Both the position numbers and the translations under genes were made by a program. DNA of 64,000 bases from SCUB01 sp041918675 (GTDB lineage: Bacteria; Pseudomonadota; Alphaproteobacteria; Rhizobiales; Xanthobacteraceae): NCBI GenBank assembly GCA_041918675.1, contig JAYRVF010000003.1:62001-126000 (forward strand), read 5' to 3'. A model generated the notes under the pieces. That model saw only the letters and a list, made by a program, of their open reading frames with translations. It ran no database searches and was not told the DNA's origin. Positions within the stretch are counted from its first letter, which is position 1, and every line of letters begins with the position of its first letter. Below, piece after piece: positions 1-9,435 of the stretch.

Positions 1-1457
<1,457 letters not shown>

Positions 1458-1557
1458 AGCGGCGGCGACATCGCCCTGGCGACGCGGATAAGGGACGCGG
1501 GGCGGATCGGGCCGAAAGGATTTTGCGACCCACGAAAGGAAATGGAGAGAGAACGAA

Positions 1558-1767
1558 ATGACGACGGTGGTTTTTCAGGTCGACAAGATGTCGTGCAAGA
1601 ATTGCGCGAAGCACGTCACGGAAGCGATCCAGTCGGCGCAGCCGGGCGCGCAAGTCGATGTCGACCTCGCGAGCGGCAAGGTTTCGGTGAGCGGAACGCC
1701 CGCCGCGTCGGACAAGATCGTCAAGGCGGTCGAGGAGGCGGGTTATCCCGCGCGCCTGGCCGGCTGA
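1558..1767 (+). CDS. copZ: CopZ-like copper chaperone (HMA domain)
   Basis: A 69-residue single heavy-metal-associated domain. The MSCKNC motif (Cys13 and Cys16) is the MxCxxC Cu(I) site, and the length is normal for CopZ. It should carry Cu(I) in the cytoplasm and hand it to the CopA ATPase encoded just upstream. A clear ribosome-binding site (GGAGAG) precedes the ATG. The 100-bp gap to copA contains no terminator, so the two are probably co-transcribed. The last 25 bases overlap the 3' end of the convergent cueR gene. Confidence 0.92.
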   Translation: MTTVVFQVDKMSCKNCAKHVTEAIQSAQPGAQVDVDLASGKVSVSGTPAASDKIVKAVEEAGYPARLAG

Positions 1768-2222
1768 GGCTTCGCCAGGCGGTCCATCGCCATCGCCGAG
1801 GCCTGCTTCATGTCCGGCACGAGCTCGTTGACCGGACCGCGGGCGAGATCGTCGAGGATCGGACAATCGGGCAGCTCGTCGCCGCGACAGCAATTGACGA
1901 GGTCGGACAACGTCCGCCGGATCGATTGCAGTTCCGAAACGCGGCGGTCGATCTGCTCGATATGGTGGGAGGCGATGGTCTTGACCTCGGCGCTGGCGCG
2001 CGTGTCGCTTTGCCAGAGCGCCAGAAGCTCGGCGATGTCCTTGACCGGGAATCCCAGCATGCGCGCGCGCTGGACGAAACCCAGCACGGCGACGTCCTCG
2101 TCGCCATATTCGCGATAGCCGTTGGCGGTGCGGCGCGCCGACTTCAATAGTCCGACGCTTTCATAATAACGGATCATCTTGGCGGAAATGCCCGAGCGTT
2201 CGGCGGCTTTCCCAATGTTCAT
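1743..2222 (-). CDS. cueR: CueR-type MerR-family copper-responsive regulator
   Basis: A 159-residue protein with an N-terminal MerR helix-turn-helix (residues 1-70, including the typical MIRYYESVGLL), a dimerisation helix, and a C-terminal metal loop with Cys112 and Cys120 in the pattern CxGDxxxxCPI, matching the Cu(I) site of CueR. Proteins of this family activate copA-type promoters by untwisting a long -35/-10 spacer when copper binds. The ATG at 2222 is preceded by GGGGGAGCC, and the conserved domain starts there, so an upstream in-frame start at 2351 was not used. The gene is convergent with copZ and overlaps it by 25 bp. The target promoter, presumably in front of copA, lies outside the window. 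Confidence 0.92.
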   Translation of the reverse strand: MNIGKAAERSGISAKMIRYYESVGLLKSARRTANGYREYGDEDVAVLGFVQRARMLGFPVKDIAELLALWQSDTRASAEVKTIASHHIEQIDRRVSELQSIRRTLSDLVNCCRGDELPDCPILDDLARGPVNELVPDMKQASAMAMDRLAKPQPARRAG

Positions 2223-2384
2223 GATCGTGGCTCCCCCGGTCTTTTGGCTTTCCCGTGTCGTCGGGCTTTCCGTTTCTTTCGCGCTTCCAACTCTCCAAAA
2301 TTCATTCCGTCGTCCTGGCCGCCGTTGCTCCCCGACAGTCGCGCGGCCCACGCCGCGCGCCGTTTTCGCCCTCGCGCCGGCGTC

Positions 2385-3569
2385 TCAGGCGCGCGTCAGG
2401 AAGATCGGCAGTCCCACCTTGTTGGCGTAATTCGGCAGCAGGCGTTCCTTGTCGTACATCCGCTCGACATCGACCTTGCGGGCGCCGAGCTTGGGATCGG
2501 GAATCTCGACCATGGCGTAGCAGCCGTTGACGATCGCGGTCATCAGCCCGCTCTTGCCCTCGAGCACGGCGTCGAACGCCATCGTGCCGAAGGTCGTCGA
2601 GATCAGCCGGTCGGTGAAGTCCGGGTCGCCCGAGCGCAGATCGTAGGTCAGGTCACTGACGACGGTTTCCTCGCCGGTTCGCTTCTTGATCTCGTCGCTG
2701 AGGTCCTCGGCCACGTTCGCCTTCTTGCGATGGCCAAAGGCGTCGGCCTCGCCATATTCGCGCAGATTGTAGCCTTCCCACTCCGCGCCTTCCGACATCA
2801 CGAACAGGCAGTAGTTGCTCGGATTGTCGCGCTTGTCCCGCATCAGCATGTCGACGAGCTTGTCGAGATTGAACTTGTATTCGGGAATGGCGCAGCGGAT
2901 CGAGGTGACATAGGCGGTGTACAGCGCGGTGTAGCCGGCGTTGCGGCCGAACACGCGGAACAGGCCGACGCGCTCGTGCGAGCCGACCGTGGTGCGCTGG
3001 CGGTGGATGTTGTCCATCGCGCGCGTGATCGCGGTCGAAAAGCCGATGCAATATTCGGTGTTGCGGACGTCGTTATCCATCGTCTTGGGGACGGCGATGA
3101 CCTTCAGCCCGAGCTTGTCGAGCTTGGCGGCGTAGCTCAGCGTGTCGTCGCCGCCGATGGCGACGAGATAGTCGAGCTTGAGATGCTCGATATTGCGCAC
3201 CACATGCGAGGTCACGTCCGTCACCGTGGTGGTGACGCCATCCTTGGTGACCTCGGTGGTGGGGAAACTCGCGCCCTGAAGGAAGTCGGGCAGCTTCTTC
3301 ATCTTGGAGGGGTTGGTGCGGCTCGAATGCAGGAAGGTGCCGCCGGTGCGGCCGACGGTGCGGGTGTTCTCCGGCGTCAGCGGCATGATGTAGCGCGACG
3401 GGCTCGCCGGATCGTCGAGGTTGAGGTGGGTAAGTCCCTCCCAGCCGCGGCGAATGCCGATGACTTGGCAGTCGTGCTCGGCGCCGCGCTGCACGACGCT
3501 CTTGATCACCATGTTAAGACCCGGGACGTCACCGCCGCCGGTCAGGATTCCGATGCGCTTCCCCGCCAT
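2385..3569 (-). CDS. pfp: Pyrophosphate-type 6-phosphofructokinase
   Basis: A 394-residue phosphofructokinase-family protein that interconverts fructose 6-phosphate and fructose 1,6-bisphosphate. The N-terminus has the GILTGGGDxPGLN phosphate loop. The motif GGDD at 139-142 (Asp where ATP enzymes have Gly) and PKTMDND at 161-167 (Lys where ATP enzymes have Gly) are the two residues used to recognise pyrophosphate-dependent enzymes. Asp164 of the second motif is the expected general base. The frame stays open upstream to 4232 but the conserved domain begins at the ATG at 3569. A reversible PPi enzyme suits a bacterium that mostly grows on organic acids. PPi dependence is inferred from the motifs only. 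Confidence 0.9.
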   Translation of the reverse strand: MAGKRIGILTGGGDVPGLNMVIKSVVQRGAEHDCQVIGIRRGWEGLTHLNLDDPASPSRYIMPLTPENTRTVGRTGGTFLHSSRTNPSKMKKLPDFLQGASFPTTEVTKDGVTTTVTDVTSHVVRNIEHLKLDYLVAIGGDDTLSYAAKLDKLGLKVIAVPKTMDNDVRNTEYCIGFSTAITRAMDNIHRQRTTVGSHERVGLFRVFGRNAGYTALYTAYVTSIRCAIPEYKFNLDKLVDMLMRDKRDNPSNYCLFVMSEGAEWEGYNLREYGEADAFGHRKKANVAEDLSDEIKKRTGEETVVSDLTYDLRSGDPDFTDRLISTTFGTMAFDAVLEGKSGLMTAIVNGCYAMVEIPDPKLGARKVDVERMYDKERLLPNYANKVGLPIFLTRA

Positions 3570-3603
3570 GCCGATTTTCCAACCTCGAAAGTTGTTATTC
3601 TCA

Positions 3604-3631
3604 CATATACGAAAGTATGAATTCTTGTCGA
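3604..3631 (-). promoter_or_regulatory. Candidate promoter of the phosphofructokinase gene
   Basis: On the minus strand, TCGACA (3626-3631) is followed after 16 bp by TATATG (3604-3609), about 35 bp upstream of the pfp ATG. The match to sigma-70 hexamers is fair (5/6 and 4/6). The local AT-richness stands out from the surrounding coding DNA. Confidence 0.35.
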
Positions 3632-3747
3632 GATGATTCTCTCGTCTTGAGAGGGAATAGCAAAATTGGTCGCGATGTCTTGCCCGTAAGAATGCCGCAA
3701 GCGCCGAAAAAAGCGTCACGGAATGCGGGTTTACGGGGAAGTTGCCG

Positions 3748-4404
3748 TCAGCGGGGGCGGCCGCGCCTGGGCGGCTGGCCATAGGTTCTGAATTTCTCGA
3801 TGTTCCGCGCCATCTCGGCATCGTCCAGCAATTGGGGCACCCCGATTCCCAGGGCGGTAACATATTGCGCCGCGAGCGCTTCCACCTCGACGGCAAGATC
3901 GAGCGCCCGCTCGATCGTATCGCCCGTCGCGATCTGCCCGTGATTGGCGAGCAGGCAGGCGCGGCGGCCGTCGGCGAGGGCGGCGACCGCATGGTCGGCA
4001 AGCGCGTCAGTGCCGAAGGTCGCGTAGGGCGCGCAGCGGATCGACGGCCCGCCCGCGATCGCGACCATATAGTGAAAGGCCGGAATGTCGCGATGCAGGC
4101 AGGCGAGCGCCGTGGCGAAACGCGAATGGCAATGAACGATCGCCCCGATCTCGGGGCGCGCGCGATAGATCGCGGCATGAAACGGCCACTCGCTCGACGG
4201 CGTCCGCTTGCCGGAGGGGCGGCCGCCGTCAAGCGCCATGGCGACGATGTCGGACGGCTTCAGCTTTTCATAGGCGATGCCCGTGGGCGTGATCAGCATG
4301 CCGGCGCCCTCGCGCAGGCTGGCGTTGCCCGACTTGCCCGGCGTCAGGCCGGACCGCGCCATGCGCCGGCAGGCGTCGATGATGGCGTGCCGCTTGCCGC
4401 TCAT
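3748..4404 (-). CDS. Class II aldolase, probable 5-(methylthio)ribulose-1-phosphate aldolase
   Basis: A 218-residue class II (zinc) aldolase of the fuculose-phosphate aldolase/adducin family. Zinc and catalytic residues are visible: Glu72 (SSEWPFH), His91 and His93 (VHCHS), and His155 (LLANHGQ). The start codon overlaps the mtnA stop by 4 bp (ATGA), indicating translational coupling. Next to MtnA, the likely substrate is 5-methylthioribulose 1-phosphate (or 5-deoxyribulose 1-phosphate), cleaved to dihydroxyacetone phosphate and an aldehyde, as in the DHAP shunt described in Rhodospirillum rubrum and Escherichia coli. An alternative is MtnB-type dehydratase activity, since MtnB shares this fold. 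The fold call is firm; the substrate is inferred from the neighbour. Confidence 0.78.
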   Translation of the reverse strand: MSGKRHAIIDACRRMARSGLTPGKSGNASLREGAGMLITPTGIAYEKLKPSDIVAMALDGGRPSGKRTPSSEWPFHAAIYRARPEIGAIVHCHSRFATALACLHRDIPAFHYMVAIAGGPSIRCAPYATFGTDALADHAVAALADGRRACLLANHGQIATGDTIERALDLAVEVEALAAQYVTALGIGVPQLLDDAEMARNIEKFRTYGQPPRRGRPR

Positions 4405-5495
4405 TTGCCGCGCTCGGGATAGAGGGCGAGCAGCCCCTCGCGACTCGCCCCCGCGATGCCGCGTTCGGTAATGAGCCCGGTGACGTAACCGGCCGGCGTC
4501 ACGTCGAAGGCGGGGTTGACCAGATTGCTGCCGACCGCCGCGACGGCGACCGTCGCGAGCCCGCCGCTTTCGAGCCGCCCGGTGACATGGCTGATTTCGC
4601 GCGAGGAACGTTCCTCGATCGGAATCGCGCCGACGCCGCGCGCCAGCGTCCAGTCGATGGTCGAGGAGGGCAGCGCGACATAGAACGGCACGGCGTTGTC
4701 GAGCGCGGCGAGCGCCTTGAGATAGGTGCCGATCTTGTTGGCGACGTCGCCATTGGCGGCGGTGCGGTCGCTGCCGACGATACAAAGGTCGACCTGGCCG
4801 CCTTGCATGAGATGGCCGCCGGCGTTGTCGGTGATGATGGTGTAGGGCACGCCATGGGCGGCGAGTTCGAACGCGGTCAGCGCCGCGCCCTGATTGCGCG
4901 GCCGGGTTTCGTCGACCCAGACATGGAGCGCGATGCCCTCGTCATGGGCCTTATAGATCGGCGCCAGCGCCGTTCCCCAGTCGACGCAGGCGAGCCAGCC
5001 GGCGTTGCAATGGGTGAGAATGTTGAGCCGGCCGGCGGACTTCGCCTTGGCCTTGGCCCGCAGCAGCCCGACGCCGTTCCGGCCGATGCGCTCGCACGCG
5101 GAGACATCCTCATCGCAGATCGCGGCCGCTTCGGCGAAGGCGGCCGCGCGGCGCTCGTGGTGCGGGCTGCCGCGGACCTTTTCGTCCATGCGCGCGAGCG
5201 CCCAGCGCAGGTTGACGGCGGTCGGCCGCGTCGCCGCGAGCGTCGCGAAGGCGTCGAGCAGATTTCCGTCCGACGGGTCGCGCTCGGCGGCAAGGGCGTA
5301 GCCATAGGCGGCGGCCGCGCCGAGCAGGGGAGCGCCGCGCACCCGCATCGAGGTGATCGCCTCCGCGACATCGGCCACGCTCGCCAGACGCCGCGTCTCG
5401 AAAGCGTGCGGCAGCAGCGTCTGATCGATGACGCGCACGGAAACTCCGTCGTCATCGAGCCAGATCGTGCGATAGGACTTGCCATAAACGAACAT
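4401..5495 (-). CDS. mtnA: S-methyl-5-thioribose-1-phosphate isomerase
   Basis: A 364-residue aldose-ketose isomerase of the MtnA/eIF2B-like family. It converts 5-methylthioribose 1-phosphate to 5-methylthioribulose 1-phosphate in salvage of methylthioadenosine, a by-product of SAM-dependent reactions. Seen: RVRGAP (51-56), the catalytic cysteine in ILTHCNAG (Cys163), the DETRPRNQG block (195-203), and the catalytic aspartate in VGSDRTAANGD (Asp243), followed by NKIGTY. The length is normal. It is the first gene of a two-gene operon with the class II aldolase. No phosphorylase or kinase that would make its substrate is in the window. Confidence 0.9.
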   Translation of the reverse strand: MFVYGKSYRTIWLDDDGVSVRVIDQTLLPHAFETRRLASVADVAEAITSMRVRGAPLLGAAAAYGYALAAERDPSDGNLLDAFATLAATRPTAVNLRWALARMDEKVRGSPHHERRAAAFAEAAAICDEDVSACERIGRNGVGLLRAKAKAKSAGRLNILTHCNAGWLACVDWGTALAPIYKAHDEGIALHVWVDETRPRNQGAALTAFELAAHGVPYTIITDNAGGHLMQGGQVDLCIVGSDRTAANGDVANKIGTYLKALAALDNAVPFYVALPSSTIDWTLARGVGAIPIEERSSREISHVTGRLESGGLATVAVAAVGSNLVNPAFDVTPAGYVTGLITERGIAGASREGLLALYPERGK

Positions 5496-5648
5496 CGTTC
5501 ACCGCGTGATGCGTCGGGGCGCGCGACAGCGTGGATAGGCGGACGTGATCAGAATGGAGGTGGAGCATGTATATTATGTCGCCATGACCGCACAATCCGG
5601 CGATTGGAGGGCGCGCGATGTGGTGGGGGTGAATAGTAAGTAAGCTGA

Positions 5649-5677
5649 TTGACAGTACACATTGCTATTGATATTCA
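5649..5677 (+). promoter_or_regulatory. Candidate promoter of the gentisate operon
   Basis: A perfect TTGACA at 5649-5654 is followed after 17 bp by TATTCA (5672-5677), about 80 bp before the hydroxylase ATG, in an AT-rich stretch between divergent genes. The -10 match is weak (3/6). No clear palindrome was found beside it. Confidence 0.4.
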
Positions 5678-5755
5678 TCTAGCGTCGGGACCGCCGCGCG
5701 GAACCGGCGTCAGAAAAAGAACTCCATCATAAAGAGCGTTCAGGGAGAGCACGGC

Positions 5756-6967
5756 ATGGCGGGCGCGAAGCCGAAAATCATCATCGCGGGCGGCGGCATC
5801 GGCGGACTCTCCGCCGCGATGGGCCTTGCCCGTATCGGCTGCCAGATCACGGTGCTGGAGCAGGCCGAGCAGTTCGGCGAGATCGGCGCCGGCATCCAGA
5901 TCGGACCGAACGCGTTTCACGCCATGGACTATCTCGGCGTCGGCGGCGAGGCCCGCGCCAAGGCCGTCTACATCGACAAGCTCATCATGATGGACGGGCT
6001 GAGCGGCGACGAGGTCGCCCATATCGACGTCAACGAGCCGTTCCGCCAGCGTTTCGGCAACCCTTACGCCGTCATCCATCGCGGCGATCTGCACGGCGTT
6101 TTCCTCAACGCCTGCCGCGCCGACCCCAACATCACTCTGGTGACGCAGCAGCGCGTCGTCGGCTATGAGAACGTCGCCGGCGGCGCGCGCGTGCGCACGG
6201 AAAAGGGCGACATGTTCGCGGGCGACGCCGTGATCGGCGCCGACGGCGTGCGCTCCAAGATTCGCGAGCAACTGACTGGCGGCGACGAACTCAAGCTGTC
6301 CGGCCATGTCGCCTATCGCGCCGTGCTCGACATTGAGGAAATGCCGGAGGAGTTGCGCTGGAACGCGGCGACGCTGTGGGCGGGCCCGAAGTGCCACATG
6401 GTGCATTATCCGTTGCAGGGCTGGAAGACGTTCAATCTCGTCGCGACCTTCGTCACCGACGTTTCCAATGTCGGCAGCAACGAGCCGGGCCGGCGGGAGG
6501 AGGTGCTCGATCGCTTCGGCCACATCGTCCCGCGCGCGCGCAAGCTCCTCGAAGTGCCGAAGAGCTGGCGGCGCTGGGTGCTGGGCGATCGCGAGCCGAT
6601 CGAGAACTGGACCGATGGCAGGGTGACGCTGCTCGGCGACGCCGCCCATCCGACGCATCAGTATTTCGCGCAGGGCGCCTGCATGGCGATGGAGGATTCC
6701 GTCATGCTGACGCATCAGCTCAAGGCGCATGCTGGCGACTTCGATGCCGCTTTCGCCGAATATCAGAAGGCGCGGATCGTGCGCGCCTACCGCGTCGTGC
6801 TGTCGTCGCGCATGATCGGCAAGCATCTCTACCACGCCGAGGGCGTCGAGCGGCTGATCCGCAATTCGGTGCTCGGCGCGCGCACGCAGCCGCAATTCTA
6901 CGAGAGCCTTGCCTGGCTCTACGGCGGCAACGGCATTTCCGGCGACGCGCCGGCCAGGATCGTCTGA
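5756..6967 (+). CDS. 3-hydroxybenzoate 6-hydroxylase (FAD monooxygenase)
   Basis: A 403-residue group A flavoprotein hydroxylase. It is expected to convert 3-hydroxybenzoate to gentisate (2,5-dihydroxybenzoate) using NADH or NADPH and O2. Seen: the Rossmann GxGxxG near residues 12-17, the DG motif (VIGADGVRS) near 160-170, and the GD motif (LLGDAAHP) near 295 followed by the QGACMAMEDS helix. These fit the NagX/MhbM/XlnD group. A GGAGAG ribosome-binding site precedes the ATG. The next gene is gentisate 1,2-dioxygenase and the rest of the gentisate pathway is nearby, which supports this substrate. Salicylate 5- or 1-hydroxylase activity is the main alternative, but a salicylate 5-hydroxylase would be a Rieske system. 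Confidence 0.87.
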   Translation: MAGAKPKIIIAGGGIGGLSAAMGLARIGCQITVLEQAEQFGEIGAGIQIGPNAFHAMDYLGVGGEARAKAVYIDKLIMMDGLSGDEVAHIDVNEPFRQRFGNPYAVIHRGDLHGVFLNACRADPNITLVTQQRVVGYENVAGGARVRTEKGDMFAGDAVIGADGVRSKIREQLTGGDELKLSGHVAYRAVLDIEEMPEELRWNAATLWAGPKCHMVHYPLQGWKTFNLVATFVTDVSNVGSNEPGRREEVLDRFGHIVPRARKLLEVPKSWRRWVLGDREPIENWTDGRVTLLGDAAHPTHQYFAQGACMAMEDSVMLTHQLKAHAGDFDAAFAEYQKARIVRAYRVVLSSRMIGKHLYHAEGVERLIRNSVLGARTQPQFYESLAWLYGGNGISGDAPARIV

Positions 6968-7047
6968 CCGGCCCGAGGATCGCGTGAACGGCCCGAAGGC
7001 CGGACGAAGACAAACGGTATGATTTCGCCGGGAACCGAGGATACGCC

Positions 7048-8091
7048 ATGACTTCGCTTGGTACGCTTGAGGACCTGCCGCTCGACTATCGCGAGGATTT
7101 GACGCGGAAGAACCTGGTGCCGCTTTGGCCGAGCCTGCGCGCGGCGCTGCCCTATCACATTCCGACGCGGCGGACGCAGCCGACGTTGTGGCGCTACGAG
7201 GATGTCCGGCCGCGGCTCCTCGAAGCCGGCAAGCTCACGCCGATCGAAAAGGCGGAGCGGCGCGTGCTGGTGCTCGCCAATCCGGGCCTCGGCCTTGAAA
7301 ACATGCAGGCGACGCCGTCGATCTATATCGGCCTGCAATTGATCATGCCGCGTGAGACCGCGCCCAACCACAAGCACAGCCCGAGCGCGGTGCGCTTCGT
7401 CGTCGAGGGCGAGGGCGGCTTCACCGTGGTCGAGGGCGAGAAATTGCCGATGGAGCGCGGCGATCTCATCCTCACGCCTTCCGACCTCTGGCACGAGCAC
7501 GGCCACGAGGGCAACGGGCCGGTGATCTGGCTCGACGCGCTCGATCTGCCGACCGTGTTCATGCTCGAAGCCTCCTATTGCACGGAAGGAAAGGCGCAGA
7601 CGGCGCGCAATCAACCCGACGTTTCACAGACGCTGTATCGCCGCGCCGGCCTCGTGCCCTATCGCTCGCTCGGTGCGCCGCGCGGCGACTATCCGCTCAA
7701 GCGCTTTCCATGGCGCGAGGTGCGCGCCGCGCTTGAATCCTTCGCCGGCGTGGCGAGCCCCGGCGAGGCGGTGCAGCTCGCCTATATCAACCCGGAGACG
7801 GGCAACGAATGCCTGCCGGTGCTGGGCTTCTCGGCGCTGATGCTGCGCCCCGGCGAAACGCTCAAGCCGCAACGGCGGTCGTCATCGGCCGTGCTTCACG
7901 TCGTCGAGGGCGACGGCCAGATCGCCATCGACGGCAAGCAGTTCAACTGGACGACGAACGATACCGTCGCGATCCCGACCCATGCGCGCGTCGAGGTCGC
8001 CAATGCCTCGGCCAAGAAGCCGGCCTTTCTGTTTCAGGTCGACGACGCGCCGCTGCAACGCAAGCTCGGCTTTTTCGAGGTGCTGGAGTAG
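7048..8091 (+). CDS. Gentisate 1,2-dioxygenase
   Basis: A 347-residue bicupin dioxygenase that opens gentisate between C1 and C2 to give maleylpyruvate, using Fe(II) and O2. The first cupin holds the iron ligands: His108 and His110 in NHKHSPSAVRF and the third histidine in the WHEHGHE segment (around 149). A second, degenerate cupin covers roughly residues 230-340. The length matches the family. A GAGGA site lies just upstream of the ATG. It is the second gene after the 3-hydroxybenzoate hydroxylase, 80 bp apart, and faces the MarR regulator gene at a distance of only 14 bp. Confidence 0.92.
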   Translation: MTSLGTLEDLPLDYREDLTRKNLVPLWPSLRAALPYHIPTRRTQPTLWRYEDVRPRLLEAGKLTPIEKAERRVLVLANPGLGLENMQATPSIYIGLQLIMPRETAPNHKHSPSAVRFVVEGEGGFTVVEGEKLPMERGDLILTPSDLWHEHGHEGNGPVIWLDALDLPTVFMLEASYCTEGKAQTARNQPDVSQTLYRRAGLVPYRSLGAPRGDYPLKRFPWREVRAALESFAGVASPGEAVQLAYINPETGNECLPVLGFSALMLRPGETLKPQRRSSSAVLHVVEGDGQIAIDGKQFNWTTNDTVAIPTHARVEVANASAKKPAFLFQVDDAPLQRKLGFFEVLE

Positions 8092-8105
8092 ATCGCCGCG
8101 CGCGC

Positions 8106-8663
8106 CTACGCGGCGTTCTCGGCCTTGCGCGCGCCCATCGGCGCGCGCGAGGATTCGTTGTTGAGGTCGACGAGCTTCGACAACAGCCGCATGAAGGTCG
8201 CCTGCTCGCCGGCCGAAAGCGGGCCGAGCAGCTTCTCCTGGGCGCGCACGACCGCGGGCTGGATTTCGGCCAGCAGACGGCCGCCGGCGCTGGTCAGATG
8301 CAGGAGCTTGGTGCGACGATCCTCGAGCCCCGTCATGCGCGCGATCAGTCCCTTGATCTCAAGCCGTTCGATCACGGTGCCGAGGGTCGAGCGGTCGAGC
8401 GCGATCTGCGAGGCCAGCCGCGTGGCGTCGATGCCGGGATTGCGGGCGATTTCGGCAAGACAGGCGAATTGAACCGGCGTGATGTTCGTGGCCGCGCATT
8501 CGTCGATGAAGATCGCGACCGAGATCTGTTGCGCTCGCCGGATCATGTGTCCCGGCATGGTGTGAAAATCGTGGTGGTCGTAAACCGGTTTGGTGGCGTT
8601 CATCGCGAGGCTGCCGTTGTTCTTGCGGGGGTTGTCGTTCCGCTTCGTTCTTCGCGTGGTCAT
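8106..8663 (-). CDS. MarR-family transcriptional regulator of the gentisate module
   Basis: A 185-residue winged-helix regulator. The core (about residues 40-170) has the recognition region ATRLASQIALDRSTLGTVIERLE followed by the MarR wing motif (GLEDRRTKLLHLT). MarR proteins usually repress nearby catabolic genes and release DNA on binding a phenolic ligand. Here the likely ligand is 3-hydroxybenzoate, gentisate or a CoA derivative. It is the last gene of the minus-strand operon that begins with fumarylpyruvate hydrolase, 6 bp from livF. The ATG at 8663 has a GAGG-like site. A second ATG 20 codons further in is possible. The palindrome at 14332-14345 is one candidate operator. Confidence 0.85.
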   Translation of the reverse strand: MTTRRTKRNDNPRKNNGSLAMNATKPVYDHHDFHTMPGHMIRRAQQISVAIFIDECAATNITPVQFACLAEIARNPGIDATRLASQIALDRSTLGTVIERLEIKGLIARMTGLEDRRTKLLHLTSAGGRLLAEIQPAVVRAQEKLLGPLSAGEQATFMRLLSKLVDLNNESSRAPMGARKAENAA

Positions 8664-8669
8664 CGCGCC

Positions 8670-9374
8670 TCAGACGCTGAGATAGGCGCGTTGAATGGAT
8701 TCATCGGCCATCAGGTCGCCGCTCGTGCCGGACCAGACGATTTCACCTTTTTCCAGAATGTAGTGGCGATCGGCGATACGACACAAGGATTCGATTTCCT
8801 TGTCGATGACGAGCATCGACAGCCCGGTGTCTTTCAGGACGGCGAGCTTTTCCCAGATTTGCTTGCGGATTTGCGGCGACAGACCCTCGGTGGCCTCGTC
8901 GAGCACCAGGAGGTCGGGATTTGTCATCAGGGCGCGCGAGATCGCGAGCATCTGCTGCTCGCCGCCCGATAGCTGGTTGCCGCCATTGCCAAGCCGTTCG
9001 CCGAGGCGCGGAAACAGGTCGAGCACGCGCGCCATGGTCCATGGTTCGGCGCGGCCGGGCCGGCTGATCGCGGCCATTTCCAGGTTTTCGCGCACCGTCA
9101 GATTGGGGAAGATGTGCCGGCCCTCCGGCACGAGACCGACGCCGAGATGGCAGATCCGGTGCGAGGCGAGACCATCGATGCGCGTGGCGCGAAAGCGGAT
9201 TTCGCCGCGCGAGACCGGATTGAGACCGGAAATGCATTTGACGGTGGTCGACTTGCCCATGCCGTTGCGTCCGAGCAGCGTGATCACCTCGCCCTCGCGC
9301 ATCGCCAGCGACAGGCCGAACAGCGCCTGGCTGAGTCCGTAGCCGGCTTCGAGCTTGTCGATCTCAAGCAGCAT
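8670..9374 (-). CDS. livF: Branched-chain-type ABC transporter ATPase LivF (gentisate-module transporter)
   Basis: A 234-residue ABC ATPase of the LivF group. Walker A is GRNGMGKST, the signature is LSGGEQQ, and Walker B is LLVLDEATEG. The start at 9374 is preferred over the ATG three codons earlier because the AAGGA sequence lies 9 bases before 9374 but directly abuts the other. With the LivG, LivM, LivH and binding-protein genes upstream it forms a complete importer. The genes are embedded in the gentisate module, so an aromatic acid such as 3-hydroxybenzoate is a more likely substrate than leucine. Confidence 0.9.
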   Translation of the reverse strand: MLLEIDKLEAGYGLSQALFGLSLAMREGEVITLLGRNGMGKSTTVKCISGLNPVSRGEIRFRATRIDGLASHRICHLGVGLVPEGRHIFPNLTVRENLEMAAISRPGRAEPWTMARVLDLFPRLGERLGNGGNQLSGGEQQMLAISRALMTNPDLLVLDEATEGLSPQIRKQIWEKLAVLKDTGLSMLVIDKEIESLCRIADRHYILEKGEIVWSGTSGDLMADESIQRAYLSV

Positions 9375-9435
9375 GCTCGGCATTCCTTGGCGCGCGCGCC
9401 CTTGTCGCGATCATGTGTGTTGTCGCGATCATGTC

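Noticed and set aside
2244..3620. A 458-codon open frame on the plus strand
   Set aside because: It is antisense to the conserved phosphofructokinase and shows no family motif.
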